Shown piece by piece: positions 17,552 through 27,254 of a stretch of 36,292 nt of DNA. How positions within the stretch are numbered: the stretch's first letter is position 1; each line of letters opens with the position of its first letter. The stretch spans positions 1 through 36,292 of the forward strand of contig JANBTH010000099.1 of assembly GCA_027578815.1 (NCBI GenBank), in the 5' to 3' direction. The translations under genes were made by a program, and so were the position numbers. This DNA is from Coemansia sp. RSA 1804. Taxonomy: Eukaryota; Kickxellomycota; Kickxellomycetes; Kickxellales; Kickxellaceae. The notes below the pieces were generated by a model that was not told the origin of the DNA, ran no database searches, and saw only the letters and a list, made by a program, of their open reading frames with translations.

Positions 17552-19051
17552 CTAGAGATAGCTGTCAAACTTGTCCGCAAGCTTCATCCACTTGTTGTTG
17601 CAGATAATGTTGATTGCCACATCAGGCGCCATATTAAACTCAACCTCATAACCGCCTCGAGTTGGATTGGCAGGCATAACATACACAAGATCTGAAAATG
17701 CATGGGGAGTATGTCTCACAAGGGTTGGAGCGCCTGCTCCAAAGTCGACGCTATAATGCTCAAATCTAGAATGGTTGCTAACCATCAACTTGTTTCTTTG
17801 CTTGAAAAGCCCTATCGTTTGGCGCATGTAGTTGTCTGGATGGCTATTTACTAAGTGCACATACTGACCCAAATATTGCTCATCCATGCTTGATATAATC
17901 TTGCGTATTTGAAGTGCCAAAGTAGATACGGCCTCGTTATTAGGGCTTTTAGGAAGAGTGCCCTGCGGAAACACAATGCCCTTGCCAAAGGACATTGTTC
18001 CCAAATATTTGTCTGCATTCTCAACGCTCACACGCGGGCGTATATTCACATATACTATTCCCACCAGGTCCGAGGGTCTTCCAAAGGCACCGCCGCTAAT
18101 TGTAGAAAGAATGGAAGGCACGGGCTTGCTCCACCAGTCGGCTGCTGCTTTTTCCTTTGCCTGGGCAACAACAATGACAATATACGCAGTAATAACATCG
18201 TTGATAGAATAACGAACCCCTTCTGGAGCATACACCTGCACAGATGAGCGAAGTGTTTCCATCGTTTCCGAGGAAATATGGAAAAAGCAGCACGTATGGT
18301 TTGACGTGCCAAAAACAGCCTTAAACAGCCTGCCGCGTGTCTCTGGCGATATCCATGTCAGCCATCTAGCAAGAGAACTGCGAGATGACAAGTCTTTGAC
18401 CAATGAGGAGTCTAAAGCAGTCGTTTGGCTGGATAGATAGCCCGCGTGAATATCACGATTGAAGAAAAGCTTGCTTTCTGTCAGTGGCGCGCTGTCGGCG
18501 TCCTGAGGCTTTTGCAGCCACCTGGATATTTCTGCCCATCTGTTCATAAAGTGTGTAAATCCATATCCGTCGACAAGAAAGTGCGAAATTGTGGCGTAAA
18601 CAAGAATTCCGCTGTTATCTTTAAACCTGACGATGCTAAAACAAGCTGATTTAAGCTCTCCGCCAACCAGTCCTGATGGAGCCGGAACTCTGTACTCTCT
18701 GCCAAGATTGCCTGGAAGCTTACGAATGTCAAATCCCGAGTCAGACATGACTGAAAAATCCAAATTGCATAACGTATCCGTATAACCAGGCATATTTAGA
18801 TTGTTCTTATCCACGTCAATATACAAGCGGCCACTGCTGTCGGCTCTCAGGTGGCCAGCAAAAATGGGATTTTCTTGCAGAACCGTATAAAATGCGCGCT
18901 CAAGTACTTTAGCTGGCATAAAGCTGTCCCACGAGACACGAGCGCTGTTTTCATACCAGTAGCATATAGGAATCGTAAAGATAGATGCAACAGAATCAAG
19001 TTCATTGAGACAAAATGTCTGAGAAGTAACAGTGCTGGTAAAGGTGTCCAT
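17552..19051 (-). CDS. Acyltransferase 3, PF02458 (BAHD / Tri101-like) family
   Basis: 499 residues from the ATG at 19051; a longer frame to 19069 begins only at a TTG and is not needed. HxxxDG is H157-F-L-V-D161-G (ISHFLVDGYGFTHFMNRW); DFGAG is at 436-440. It shares YWYEN, NLNMPGYTD (Gly for Val) and SINDVITAY with the paralogues. Expected chemistry: acyl-CoA to hydroxyl or amine transfer, acceptor unknown. A palindromic ACTTTATAAAGT at 19168-19179 about 120 bases upstream can serve as TATA box. The 3' end faces the dehydrogenase. Confidence 0.87.
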   Translation of the reverse strand: MDTFTSTVTSQTFCLNELDSVASIFTIPICYWYENSARVSWDSFMPAKVLERAFYTVLQENPIFAGHLRADSSGRLYIDVDKNNLNMPGYTDTLCNLDFSVMSDSGFDIRKLPGNLGREYRVPAPSGLVGGELKSACFSIVRFKDNSGILVYATISHFLVDGYGFTHFMNRWAEISRWLQKPQDADSAPLTESKLFFNRDIHAGYLSSQTTALDSSLVKDLSSRSSLARWLTWISPETRGRLFKAVFGTSNHTCCFFHISSETMETLRSSVQVYAPEGVRYSINDVITAYIVIVVAQAKEKAAADWWSKPVPSILSTISGGAFGRPSDLVGIVYVNIRPRVSVENADKYLGTMSFGKGIVFPQGTLPKSPNNEAVSTLALQIRKIISSMDEQYLGQYVHLVNSHPDNYMRQTIGLFKQRNKLMVSNHSRFEHYSVDFGAGAPTLVRHTPHAFSDLVYVMPANPTRGGYEVEFNMAPDVAINIICNNKWMKLADKFDSYL

Positions 19052-19297
19052 GTCTAGAAATTCAATCAATGTTGCTAAAGAAAGTTGTAAATAATGCTAT
19101 GGATTTTACTTGTAAAAGGGATTAAAAGTGAAAAAAGGAGATGCAAAACCAGAACTTTATAGAAGACACTTTATAAAGTTTTCTCTCACAGGCCATAGAA
19201 AGTATTCACATGTGGCTTTCTAGCATAATCATAGCATTTGATTATTCTGGCCGCCACATGAAAGTAATAATAATAAAGTCTTTTCAACTAAAATTAA

Positions 19298-20806
19298 CTA
19301 AACGCTATAATCGCATGAATCCACTAGCTCCATCCAGTACTTGTCTTGAAAAACTAATTTAGCCGTATCCTTGTCAAGAGGCATTATAATCTCGTATCCG
19401 TCAAAGTCAGAATCGGGACGACTCAGCATGATCAGAATGACATTTGGGAATGATAAGAGCGTTGGGCGAACAAGAATTGGATTCCCTGCACCAAAGTCAG
19501 TTTTGTAATGGCTATACTTGCTAATGTTGGACACCATTAATCTGTTCTTGTACTTGGCTGTATGCATAGCTAGCCGCATGTGCGCGTCAATGTCCTTATT
19601 GAGCAGATTGTTAAGCTGTGCAAAATACCCCTCGCTCATAGCTGCTACCCCTTTTCGAATGTTGGTTGCAACTGCTGAAAGATTTTCTGGGTTAGTTTCC
19701 GCTTGCACCAGCACGTGAGAGCTTAGTATGCTTCTTGCAAAGGACAGGTTTCCAACAAAATGCGCACCAATTGGATTGTTAATATGCGGGCGCATGTTTA
19801 CAGCAACGGCTGTTAGCGTGTCAAGAGATTCCTTGCTCTTGCCAGTAGTTACGCACTTTATGCCAGAGAAAAACGTACTTTCCTTTTTAAGATTTACTTT
19901 TTGAATAGCTTGACCAACAACCATGGTCAACAGCGCAGTAATTATGTCGTTGGTCGAGTACCGGATACCATATGGAGCGTGCTTTTGGACAGAGTTACGC
20001 AGGCCAGTAAGAGACAGAGATGATACTTGAAAGGTGTAGCAAACAAGCTGACTGGACGCGGCTGACAGCTTTAACAGAATGTTACGCTTATCGACAGGCA
20101 GACAAGAAAAAAGTTTGGAGAGTACATTGCCATTAGCAGCTGATCGAAGTGTTAAGCCATCAAGAGCATTGGTACCATGAGCTATGTAGCTTTTGTGAAA
20201 AGAACGGTCGTGCTCAAACGTCTTTACAGATAAAGTTATTTTCATTTCAGTGAAAGTCTGTTGCATCCATCTGGATGTTTCTGCCCAGCGGTTGACAAAG
20301 GCAAATAGCCCGTATCCATCAACAACAGCATGTGCTATGCTTGCAAATATGACGACGCCACCAAAGTTCTTGAACCTGCGTATGTGAAATACTCCCAATT
20401 TTGCACTAACTGTACCTAGCCTTGATGCGGTAGGTATACCACAAGCGCTATCAAACTTTTCGGAAAACAGACCTGTATTGAAACCAGCCTTTTGGACATG
20501 TTTAAAGCTAATATCCCATGTACAGTCGGTGTAGACTGGCATGTTCAAGGAATCTCTGTTTACATTAACGTATCCGCGGCCATCCTTGTCAGCCATAAAG
20601 CGCCCAGCAAGTATTGGGAATTCTTGAAGAGTTTTATAGAACGATGAACAAAGTATCTCCGGAGGCATGAACGCATCCCAGGATGTACACTCCGTAGATG
20701 GATTTTCATACCAATAGTAAAAAGGAATATAAATGCTAGAGCAGGCTTCATCAAAGCCGTTTAGCAAGTAGGATTGAGACTCTACAGTATTGATAAACCC
20801 GTCCAT
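19298..20806 (-). CDS. Acyltransferase 4, PF02458 (BAHD / Tri101-like) family
   Basis: 502 residues from the ATG at 20806. An in-frame extension of 60 codons to 20986 starts at GTG and reads through a TATAAATT box (20976-20983), so it is rejected. The N-terminus MDGFINTVESQ then matches the other three copies. HxxxDG is H159-A-V-V-D163-G (IAHAVVDGYGLFAFVNRW); DFGAG is at 437-441. YWYEN, SLNMPVYTD and STNDIITAL are conserved. Expected to transfer an acyl group from acyl-CoA to an unknown acceptor in the cytosol. It lies next to the divergently transcribed ABC transporter, about 1.06 kb apart. Confidence 0.87.
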   Translation of the reverse strand: MDGFINTVESQSYLLNGFDEACSSIYIPFYYWYENPSTECTSWDAFMPPEILCSSFYKTLQEFPILAGRFMADKDGRGYVNVNRDSLNMPVYTDCTWDISFKHVQKAGFNTGLFSEKFDSACGIPTASRLGTVSAKLGVFHIRRFKNFGGVVIFASIAHAVVDGYGLFAFVNRWAETSRWMQQTFTEMKITLSVKTFEHDRSFHKSYIAHGTNALDGLTLRSAANGNVLSKLFSCLPVDKRNILLKLSAASSQLVCYTFQVSSLSLTGLRNSVQKHAPYGIRYSTNDIITALLTMVVGQAIQKVNLKKESTFFSGIKCVTTGKSKESLDTLTAVAVNMRPHINNPIGAHFVGNLSFARSILSSHVLVQAETNPENLSAVATNIRKGVAAMSEGYFAQLNNLLNKDIDAHMRLAMHTAKYKNRLMVSNISKYSHYKTDFGAGNPILVRPTLLSFPNVILIMLSRPDSDFDGYEIIMPLDKDTAKLVFQDKYWMELVDSCDYSV

Positions 20807-21864
20807 GATAAGTGACAAAAAGTTAGTTGCAAATGTGTAGGTGTGAAAATAAAAGAAAAAGAAAATTTGTAAGGAAATGAGAAAAATGTGTGGACTATGT
20901 GGGGTAGAATAGAAGCAAGGAGAAAAAGGGGCGTTGGAACAAGGTGCAAATTGAGCTTCCGCTCTACTTGTTTGTAATTTATACACGGGTTTTAAAAACT
21001 CATGATTTGTTTTTTTTGCAGCATAGCTTGGTGGTTGCTTTGTTATTCTTAATGGAATGTGTAAAACAATTCTAAATCATTGTCATACTTTGCGTGGCGT
21101 GCTTGCATAACTTTAAATTGAATATCTTGTTGGCTCTTTCCAAAAGCAAACAACAATACAAAAACTTATTTTCTTAAAAATGGCATGTATGCTTGCTTTT
21201 GCTTTTAAAATTATTGCATTAGAAAGCAGAGATTAAGAAATAGTAATTGAATTACGGACTATAAGAAAGCAAAAATTATTAAGTAAAGAGCCGCGGCCTT
21301 TAAAAATAGTACTTTACGTATGGATAAGATATGAAAACACCATATGAAAATACGTTTACAACTCTTTTTGTCATTTATTTGCAAAATGGCTAATAGAAAA
21401 CTACTTATTGTTTCTAGAAAAGAAAAGAAAATTATTAGGTGTCCATTATTCTTTACGCTATACAAATCTACATTCAATTTTCAATTTTCGACACCTATGG
21501 ATTATATCCTTACGCAAAGGGTAATATTTGGAAAGAGCTTTCTGTATGTTTAAAAATAAATACGATGTGTATGTATATGGCAAAAACATACACTGGGAAC
21601 CAAAGAATAACTTTGTACACAAACTATAAAGATGTGGGTTCTTTTAACACTTTGGCTATATAAGCACATCTAACCTTTAATCTCTACGTACGTCTTTTAT
21701 TGCATCTCCTCATTCAACATATATATTTTCTTTACTCTTTTTTGGATTTAAACATTTTTACATTCTAACTGGGCATTTCCTACTCTTGCTTTTAAACTGG
21801 ATAAGATAGGCACTAGAGATTTCTACACTTTCTCGATCAAGTTTTTATTTTTATCACTTTATTC
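20807..21864. other. Divergent promoter region between acyltransferase 4 and the ABC transporter
   Basis: 1058 bases, AT-rich, no gene. A minus-strand TATAAATT is at 20976-20983 for the acyltransferase. A plus-strand CTATATAAG is at 21657-21665 for the transporter, with no ATG between it and 21865. Short frames at 21259-21663 have no family or composition support. Confidence 0.55.
21657..21665 (+). promoter_or_regulatory. TATA box of the ABC transporter gene
   Basis: CTATATAAG lies about 200 bases before the transporter ATG. The sequence between is CT-rich and has no other ATG, so it fits a leader and fixes the start at 21865. Confidence 0.6.
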
Positions 21865-24800
21865 ATGCCGCCTTTAGTACTTCAGTCACCAAAGGCTGCT
21901 ATTCTAGCAGCAGCATTTGGCACTCTGTCAGCTCATTACCTGTACAATGTTTATTTCTATGTAAGTGTTGGCCTCGATGATAAAACAGCACTTTGTGGGG
22001 CAGAATCCAACTGGGATTTGTCTCTAGAAAATGACTGCTTCCGTACTGGTTTTCTGTGGCCAATACTTCTTTTATCTGTTGGAGTTGTTTCTGCTCTTTC
22101 CTTTTGTCTTTGCCTTGTGCTTCCAATTAATGGTAAAAATGAGTTTACCAGCAATGGCAGTTCTCCTTTTGCCCGGATTTCGATTGGAAACATGCTTGTC
22201 GCAGTACGTCGTCCTCCTGGCCAGACAATTGTTGCTGACAACAGACGGCGCATTGGAATCTGCACCGTTATTCTGTTAGCCGTTCAGACAGCGCTGTATT
22301 GCGCCTGGAAACTCAGCTCACCGATTTATGAAGTGAATGGTTTAAAGGATTATCAATATTCTAGTGCAATGGCTCAACTTTCAGCAACAGTTTTACTGCT
22401 TTCGTCAATCTGCTTGGTTTCTCTTTGGCGCAGCAATCGTATGACATATGCCGGTCTTTTTCCTCTGGTTCTTCCAGTCGCTGTCAGCATACAGCTAATC
22501 TCTGGCTTGTGCGAAGTCTACTATTCCTTTTTCACAGACAAAAACGCCAATGTCCCCATTATTGGTGCAGATGCCTCTTCTCGTTCCTACTTTTTGGTTT
22601 TTACCACACTTTTTAACGTGGTTCTAATGTTCTTATTTTCTTTGGTGCAGTGGCGTCCTATACTTTATCGCCCACTTGACGACTCACAGAGTAGCTCATT
22701 GGCTGTACCTTACACGCCGCTGACTGAAGCTGGTAACAATGATTTGGATGACGACTATACTCCTCTTGCGCATATGAGCGATCCAAAGATAAATAACCTG
22801 ATAGATTCACCAGAGCAAAACTCTTCATGGTTTGACAAAATGTCATTTTCATGGTTCAATGAAATGTTTAATAGGGGAGCGCGGAGCACAATTAACTACT
22901 CGCATCTGTATTCACTAAGACCTATAGATATGCCAACAGTTAATTGGAGTCGCTATATCAAACAGCGGAAGCCTGGCCGCCCACTGTGGATAACGCTGTT
23001 GATGACATATACCCCGGAACTGCTTTTGCAGTTTGTTCTAACCATGGTGTTGTGTGGTCTGGAGTTTTCCAACCCGTTCTTCCTTCAGCGTATTCTTTAC
23101 TCGATTGAGCAGTCGCAGAAGGGCTTGTCAGAAAACAACACCCGCGTCAAATATCTTTACATGGTTGGATTGCTATTCTTTACAGTGGTACGCTCAGTGG
23201 TTCACAATCAAACACGGTGGATTGGAGTCAGGTTCTCTATTTGGCTACAAGGTCTCCTTGTCGCCGAGCTTACTACAAAGGGATTGCGCCGTCGTGCAAA
23301 GGGCTCGTCTATTGAGAAAAAGGGAAACGGAAACAACGATTCTGCTGCCACAGATGGAAAGGTCATGAACATACTCACTGCTGATTTTGCCAAATGTGCT
23401 GCTGTTAGCTCCTACCTAGACAACATATACATTTTGCCATTCAAGCTGCTGATTGGCATATTTTATATGTACAACCTTTTAGGGGTTTCGGCATTGGTTG
23501 GTCTTATAATTACCGCATTGTACATACCTCTGTCAAAGGCTTTGTTTGTCAGGTACAGAAAAGTACTATCGCTTAAGAGTGCTGCAAGCGATAGGCGGAT
23601 TGCAGCAATCACCGAAGTGTTCCAAGGTATTAAAGCGGTCAAGTTATTTGGATGGGAGACGCGTTTCCTTGACAGGATTGATGAGCGCCGCGAAGAGCAG
23701 CTGGCTTACGCATGGAAGGAGTTTATATGGTCTACTTGTACTAGTGTAAGTGGATACCTCAATCCAATTATTATTCTGGTTATAATGTTTACCTCGTATG
23801 TTGTTGCATTTGGAAACACTCTGGATGCAGAAACAGCCTTCACTTCCATTGTTGTATTCCAAATGGTGCGCACTGTAATGCACGCTATTCCAAATTATCT
23901 AAATGATCTTATTGGTGCCTATGTGTCAACCACGCGCATTGATTCTTATTTGGATCAGCCCCAGATCCAGGACCTTGAAAAGCGCACAAACATAGAAGTA
24001 ATGAGTGATAAGTTAGGATTTAATAGTGCAGACTTGGAATGGATTAGCCCAGACAGCACCAATAGCACTAGCGCGCCCACTATAGCAGGCTCTGATATCG
24101 ATAGCCAAACAGCAGAAAGAACGCCACTTATTACTCAGACATCCACCAACACGCAGACCACACTGAATGCAAGACATCCAGTTTCTCAGATGCCTAACCA
24201 AAGGAATATTGAGAGGTTTTTACTAAAGGGTATTGACGTTATGTTTCCGCTTGGCCAGCTGTCTATTGTTGCTGGACCCACGGGAAGTGGAAAATCGTCT
24301 CTTTTATCTGCGCTGGTTGGTGAGATGACACTGGTTCGTGGAAGTATTATGCTTCCAACCATTGATCCAAGTACACTTGCAGCAAACTTTCCAAAGTACA
24401 CGGATGTAATTAAACTGTCAAACGAAGGACTGGCCATTCATGACATTGCCTACGTTGCGCAGGAGGCATGGCTGCGGAATGCCACGATACGTGAAAACAT
24501 TCTGTTTGGCGAACCCTATGACAAAAAGAGATACGAAGAAGTGCTTTATGCTTGTGCGCTAAAACCGGATCTACGCAACCTGGTTGCTGGCGACATGTCA
24601 GAGGTTGGTGAGCGTGGAATCACACTTTCTGGAGGACAAAAGCAGCGCTTGGCGTTGGCTCGCGCAGTATATTCACGCTGCCGTATTCTTCTTATTGATG
24701 ATTGCTTATCGGCCGTTGACGCACAAACGGCAAAACATATTCTGGTTCACTGCTTGGCTGGCAATTCCAAGCTTATGCAGGGGCGTACTTGTGTTCTGGT

Positions 24801-27021
24801 AACTCACCATGTTGCAATGTGCCTTCCATACGCGCAATACATTGTTGTGATGAATGAAGGGAGGATCACGCTAAAGGGCACACCTTCTGGAGAGAAAGAA
24901 AGGATTGCTCTCTCGCTGCCATTAGATGAGAGTACGGACAACCATAAACAGACAACTGTGAAAAGTGATGAAAAGGAAAGAAAAGCATATAAGGTCTATG
25001 ACAAAAAGTCTGAAGATGAGTATAACATGAGTTATCTGAAGGAGCTTGCGATAAAACGGAGGATTGATCCAAGTGCCGATCTTTCTGTGCTCCAGGGTAT
25101 TCTGGTGAAGGAGGAACAGCGAGAAAAAGGACATGTCAAACTTGACGTATGGAAAACATTTATACAGGCATGTGGAGGAAAAAGGTTTTGGATATATCTT
25201 ATTCTGGTACTTGTTGCAGGTGAAGCAATAGAGGCACTGAGAAGCTACTGGATCAAGCTTTGGGTGGCAGCATCGGCTAATAGCAATAGCAGAGCAGAAA
25301 ATAGAATGGACATGATGATATCAAGTCAACACCACTCATCCGTATACTGGCTAGGTATATTCACTCTCTTTGGTCTCCTTAGTGTGGCATGGTCGGTTCT
25401 TCAATGGTACTTGATGTTTACCGGCAGAATGCGGATGGTCAGAAAAATGCACAGAGACTTGATACGCAGGGTGGTTCATGCAGAGCCTAGTTTCTTCATT
25501 TCCACTCCGATTGGACGGATTATAAATTGCTTTTCGCGCGATATGAGCGTTATTGACGATAGAGCGTTGGAGTTGATCGGAAGTTGGCTTGGTGAGATAG
25601 TCGGTGTGCTAACAACCTACTTTGTGATAACCGCAGCAATACCCGCGTTTATTATTGTTGCGGTGTTTACCACGGGCATATTTGTGCTTATTGGCTTCTA
25701 TTACCTTAATGCGTTCCGTGAGCTCAAGCGTCTGGAATCAAACAGCATGTCGCCGTTGCTTTCGCTATTCGGAGAAATGATCCAGGGCGCAACAACAATC
25801 CGTGCATTTGGCATTAAGCACTACTACATCAAGGAGGCAATCAACCGGATTACCGCTCACAATCAACCATTCTATGGTGTTTGGACTGCAAACAGATGGC
25901 TGCACTTGTATGTAAACGTTGTGAGTGCTACGATTGCCTCGACAGCAACAGCGTTTATATACTCCAATCTGGACTGGATTGACGCTGGAATGGCGGGATT
26001 TATACTGTCGTATGCGATAGTATTCTGCGACGATATGCTCTGGGTTGTTCGAAACTACAGTGACAATGAGACAAATATGAATGCAATTGAGCGTATTATG
26101 CAGTACATGAATATAGAGCAAGAGGCGGCATTGGATACAGAACCGGAACACAGACCAATTGCATCTTGGCCTACAAAGGGCGATGTGCAGATTGATAATC
26201 TGTTTGCAGAGTATGTCCCCGGAGTGCCTGTTCTGCATGACGTGTCACTTTCTATCGAGCATGGCGAAAAGGTTGGCATTGTTGGTCGCACGGGTTCTGG
26301 AAAGACCACGATTTCTTTGGCGCTGTTGCGGTTTGTCGAGGCAAGCAAGGGGCGCATAATGCTGGATGGTGTTGATATATCAAAGATTGGGCTGGAGGAT
26401 CTGCGCCGCAATGTCACGATTATTCCACAGGACCCAGTGCTGTTCAATGGCTCCATTCGGTTCAACCTGGATCCATTTGATGAGCATTCTGACTCGTTTT
26501 TGTGGGAAGCCCTGCGTCGCACCCATCTTGTTAAAGATGATGACAGCAGCAGCAGCAGCATCAACACAGAAACCGATGGAAGTGGTACCAACAATAGTGC
26601 GCTGGAGATCAAGCGCATGGCGGGAATATTCACCAGTCTGGATAATGAGATCAAGGAAAATGGACACAACCTCTCTGCTGGTCAGCGCCAGCTGGTTGCG
26701 CTTGCAAGAGCGCTGGTGAGACGGTCGCGACTGATTGTTATGGACGAGGCAACGGCGTCTGTTGACTTTGACACAGACAGCAGAATCCAGACCACGATTC
26801 GCGGACCAGAGTTTGCCAACTCGACACTGCTGTGTATTGCACATCGGTTGCGTACAATCATTGACTATGATCGAGTGCTTGTTCTGGACGATGGCAGAGT
26901 TGCAGAGTTCGACACGCCCCACAATCTGTTACAGAAGGAAGGCGGGATATTCAAGAGTCTGTGTGAGGAGTCTAGCGAGTACGAGCATATGAAAGATGCG
27001 GCAGCGGCATCTAGAAATTAA
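21865..27021 (+). CDS. Full-length ABCC/MRP-type ABC transporter
   Basis: 1718 residues. The layout is that of long ABCC proteins: an N-terminal TMD0 of several helices (about 1-270), then TMD1 (about 370-690), NBD1, TMD2 (about 1105-1410) and NBD2. NBD1: Walker A G804-PTGSGKS (K810), signature LSGGQ 921-925, Walker B ILLID945 followed by D946 instead of Glu, the usual degenerate site of this subfamily. NBD2: Walker A G1474-RTGSGKT (K1480), signature LSAGQ 1603-1607, Walker B D1627 with catalytic E1628, so it is competent. Ser-rich acidic inserts occur before NBD1 and inside NBD2 (poly-Ser near 1558). Family members move organic anions and conjugates across the vacuolar or plasma membrane. 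Next to four acyltransferases it may export or store their product. Close relatives include yeast Ycf1, Bpt1 and Ybt1. Confidence 0.93.
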   Translation: MPPLVLQSPKAAILAAAFGTLSAHYLYNVYFYVSVGLDDKTALCGAESNWDLSLENDCFRTGFLWPILLLSVGVVSALSFCLCLVLPINGKNEFTSNGSSPFARISIGNMLVAVRRPPGQTIVADNRRRIGICTVILLAVQTALYCAWKLSSPIYEVNGLKDYQYSSAMAQLSATVLLLSSICLVSLWRSNRMTYAGLFPLVLPVAVSIQLISGLCEVYYSFFTDKNANVPIIGADASSRSYFLVFTTLFNVVLMFLFSLVQWRPILYRPLDDSQSSSLAVPYTPLTEAGNNDLDDDYTPLAHMSDPKINNLIDSPEQNSSWFDKMSFSWFNEMFNRGARSTINYSHLYSLRPIDMPTVNWSRYIKQRKPGRPLWITLLMTYTPELLLQFVLTMVLCGLEFSNPFFLQRILYSIEQSQKGLSENNTRVKYLYMVGLLFFTVVRSVVHNQTRWIGVRFSIWLQGLLVAELTTKGLRRRAKGSSIEKKGNGNNDSAATDGKVMNILTADFAKCAAVSSYLDNIYILPFKLLIGIFYMYNLLGVSALVGLIITALYIPLSKALFVRYRKVLSLKSAASDRRIAAITEVFQGIKAVKLFGWETRFLDRIDERREEQLAYAWKEFIWSTCTSVSGYLNPIIILVIMFTSYVVAFGNTLDAETAFTSIVVFQMVRTVMHAIPNYLNDLIGAYVSTTRIDSYLDQPQIQDLEKRTNIEVMSDKLGFNSADLEWISPDSTNSTSAPTIAGSDIDSQTAERTPLITQTSTNTQTTLNARHPVSQMPNQRNIERFLLKGIDVMFPLGQLSIVAGPTGSGKSSLLSALVGEMTLVRGSIMLPTIDPSTLAANFPKYTDVIKLSNEGLAIHDIAYVAQEAWLRNATIRENILFGEPYDKKRYEEVLYACALKPDLRNLVAGDMSEVGERGITLSGGQKQRLALARAVYSRCRILLIDDCLSAVDAQTAKHILVHCLAGNSKLMQGRTCVLVTHHVAMCLPYAQYIVVMNEGRITLKGTPSGEKERIALSLPLDESTDNHKQTTVKSDEKERKAYKVYDKKSEDEYNMSYLKELAIKRRIDPSADLSVLQGILVKEEQREKGHVKLDVWKTFIQACGGKRFWIYLILVLVAGEAIEALRSYWIKLWVAASANSNSRAENRMDMMISSQHHSSVYWLGIFTLFGLLSVAWSVLQWYLMFTGRMRMVRKMHRDLIRRVVHAEPSFFISTPIGRIINCFSRDMSVIDDRALELIGSWLGEIVGVLTTYFVITAAIPAFIIVAVFTTGIFVLIGFYYLNAFRELKRLESNSMSPLLSLFGEMIQGATTIRAFGIKHYYIKEAINRITAHNQPFYGVWTANRWLHLYVNVVSATIASTATAFIYSNLDWIDAGMAGFILSYAIVFCDDMLWVVRNYSDNETNMNAIERIMQYMNIEQEAALDTEPEHRPIASWPTKGDVQIDNLFAEYVPGVPVLHDVSLSIEHGEKVGIVGRTGSGKTTISLALLRFVEASKGRIMLDGVDISKIGLEDLRRNVTIIPQDPVLFNGSIRFNLDPFDEHSDSFLWEALRRTHLVKDDDSSSSSINTETDGSGTNNSALEIKRMAGIFTSLDNEIKENGHNLSAGQRQLVALARALVRRSRLIVMDEATASVDFDTDSRIQTTIRGPEFANSTLLCIAHRLRTIIDYDRVLVLDDGRVAEFDTPHNLLQKEGGIFKSLCEESSEYEHMKDAAAASRN

Positions 27022-27254
27022 GCAGCTGTTGGAGACAATTTCACATTTATTTGATTAAAATCGCAGGGGAAAAAAGTCCGAAAAACGTTTGATATTTGGT
27101 GCGTGATGAAGATCACTTGTGTGTGTTTTTCTTCCCCGCTGATGTTTGGCTCATTTCTCTTTTTCCATCCACCGCAGCCTTTGTTTATTATTTCTTTATT
27201 CATAACCTAAACATAACAAAATTTGGAGTCCTTTTATTTTTTGAATAAAACGAA

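Noticed and set aside
20807..20986. 60-codon N-terminal extension of acyltransferase 4
   Set aside because: It starts at GTG, covers a TATA-like box and is absent from the three paralogues.
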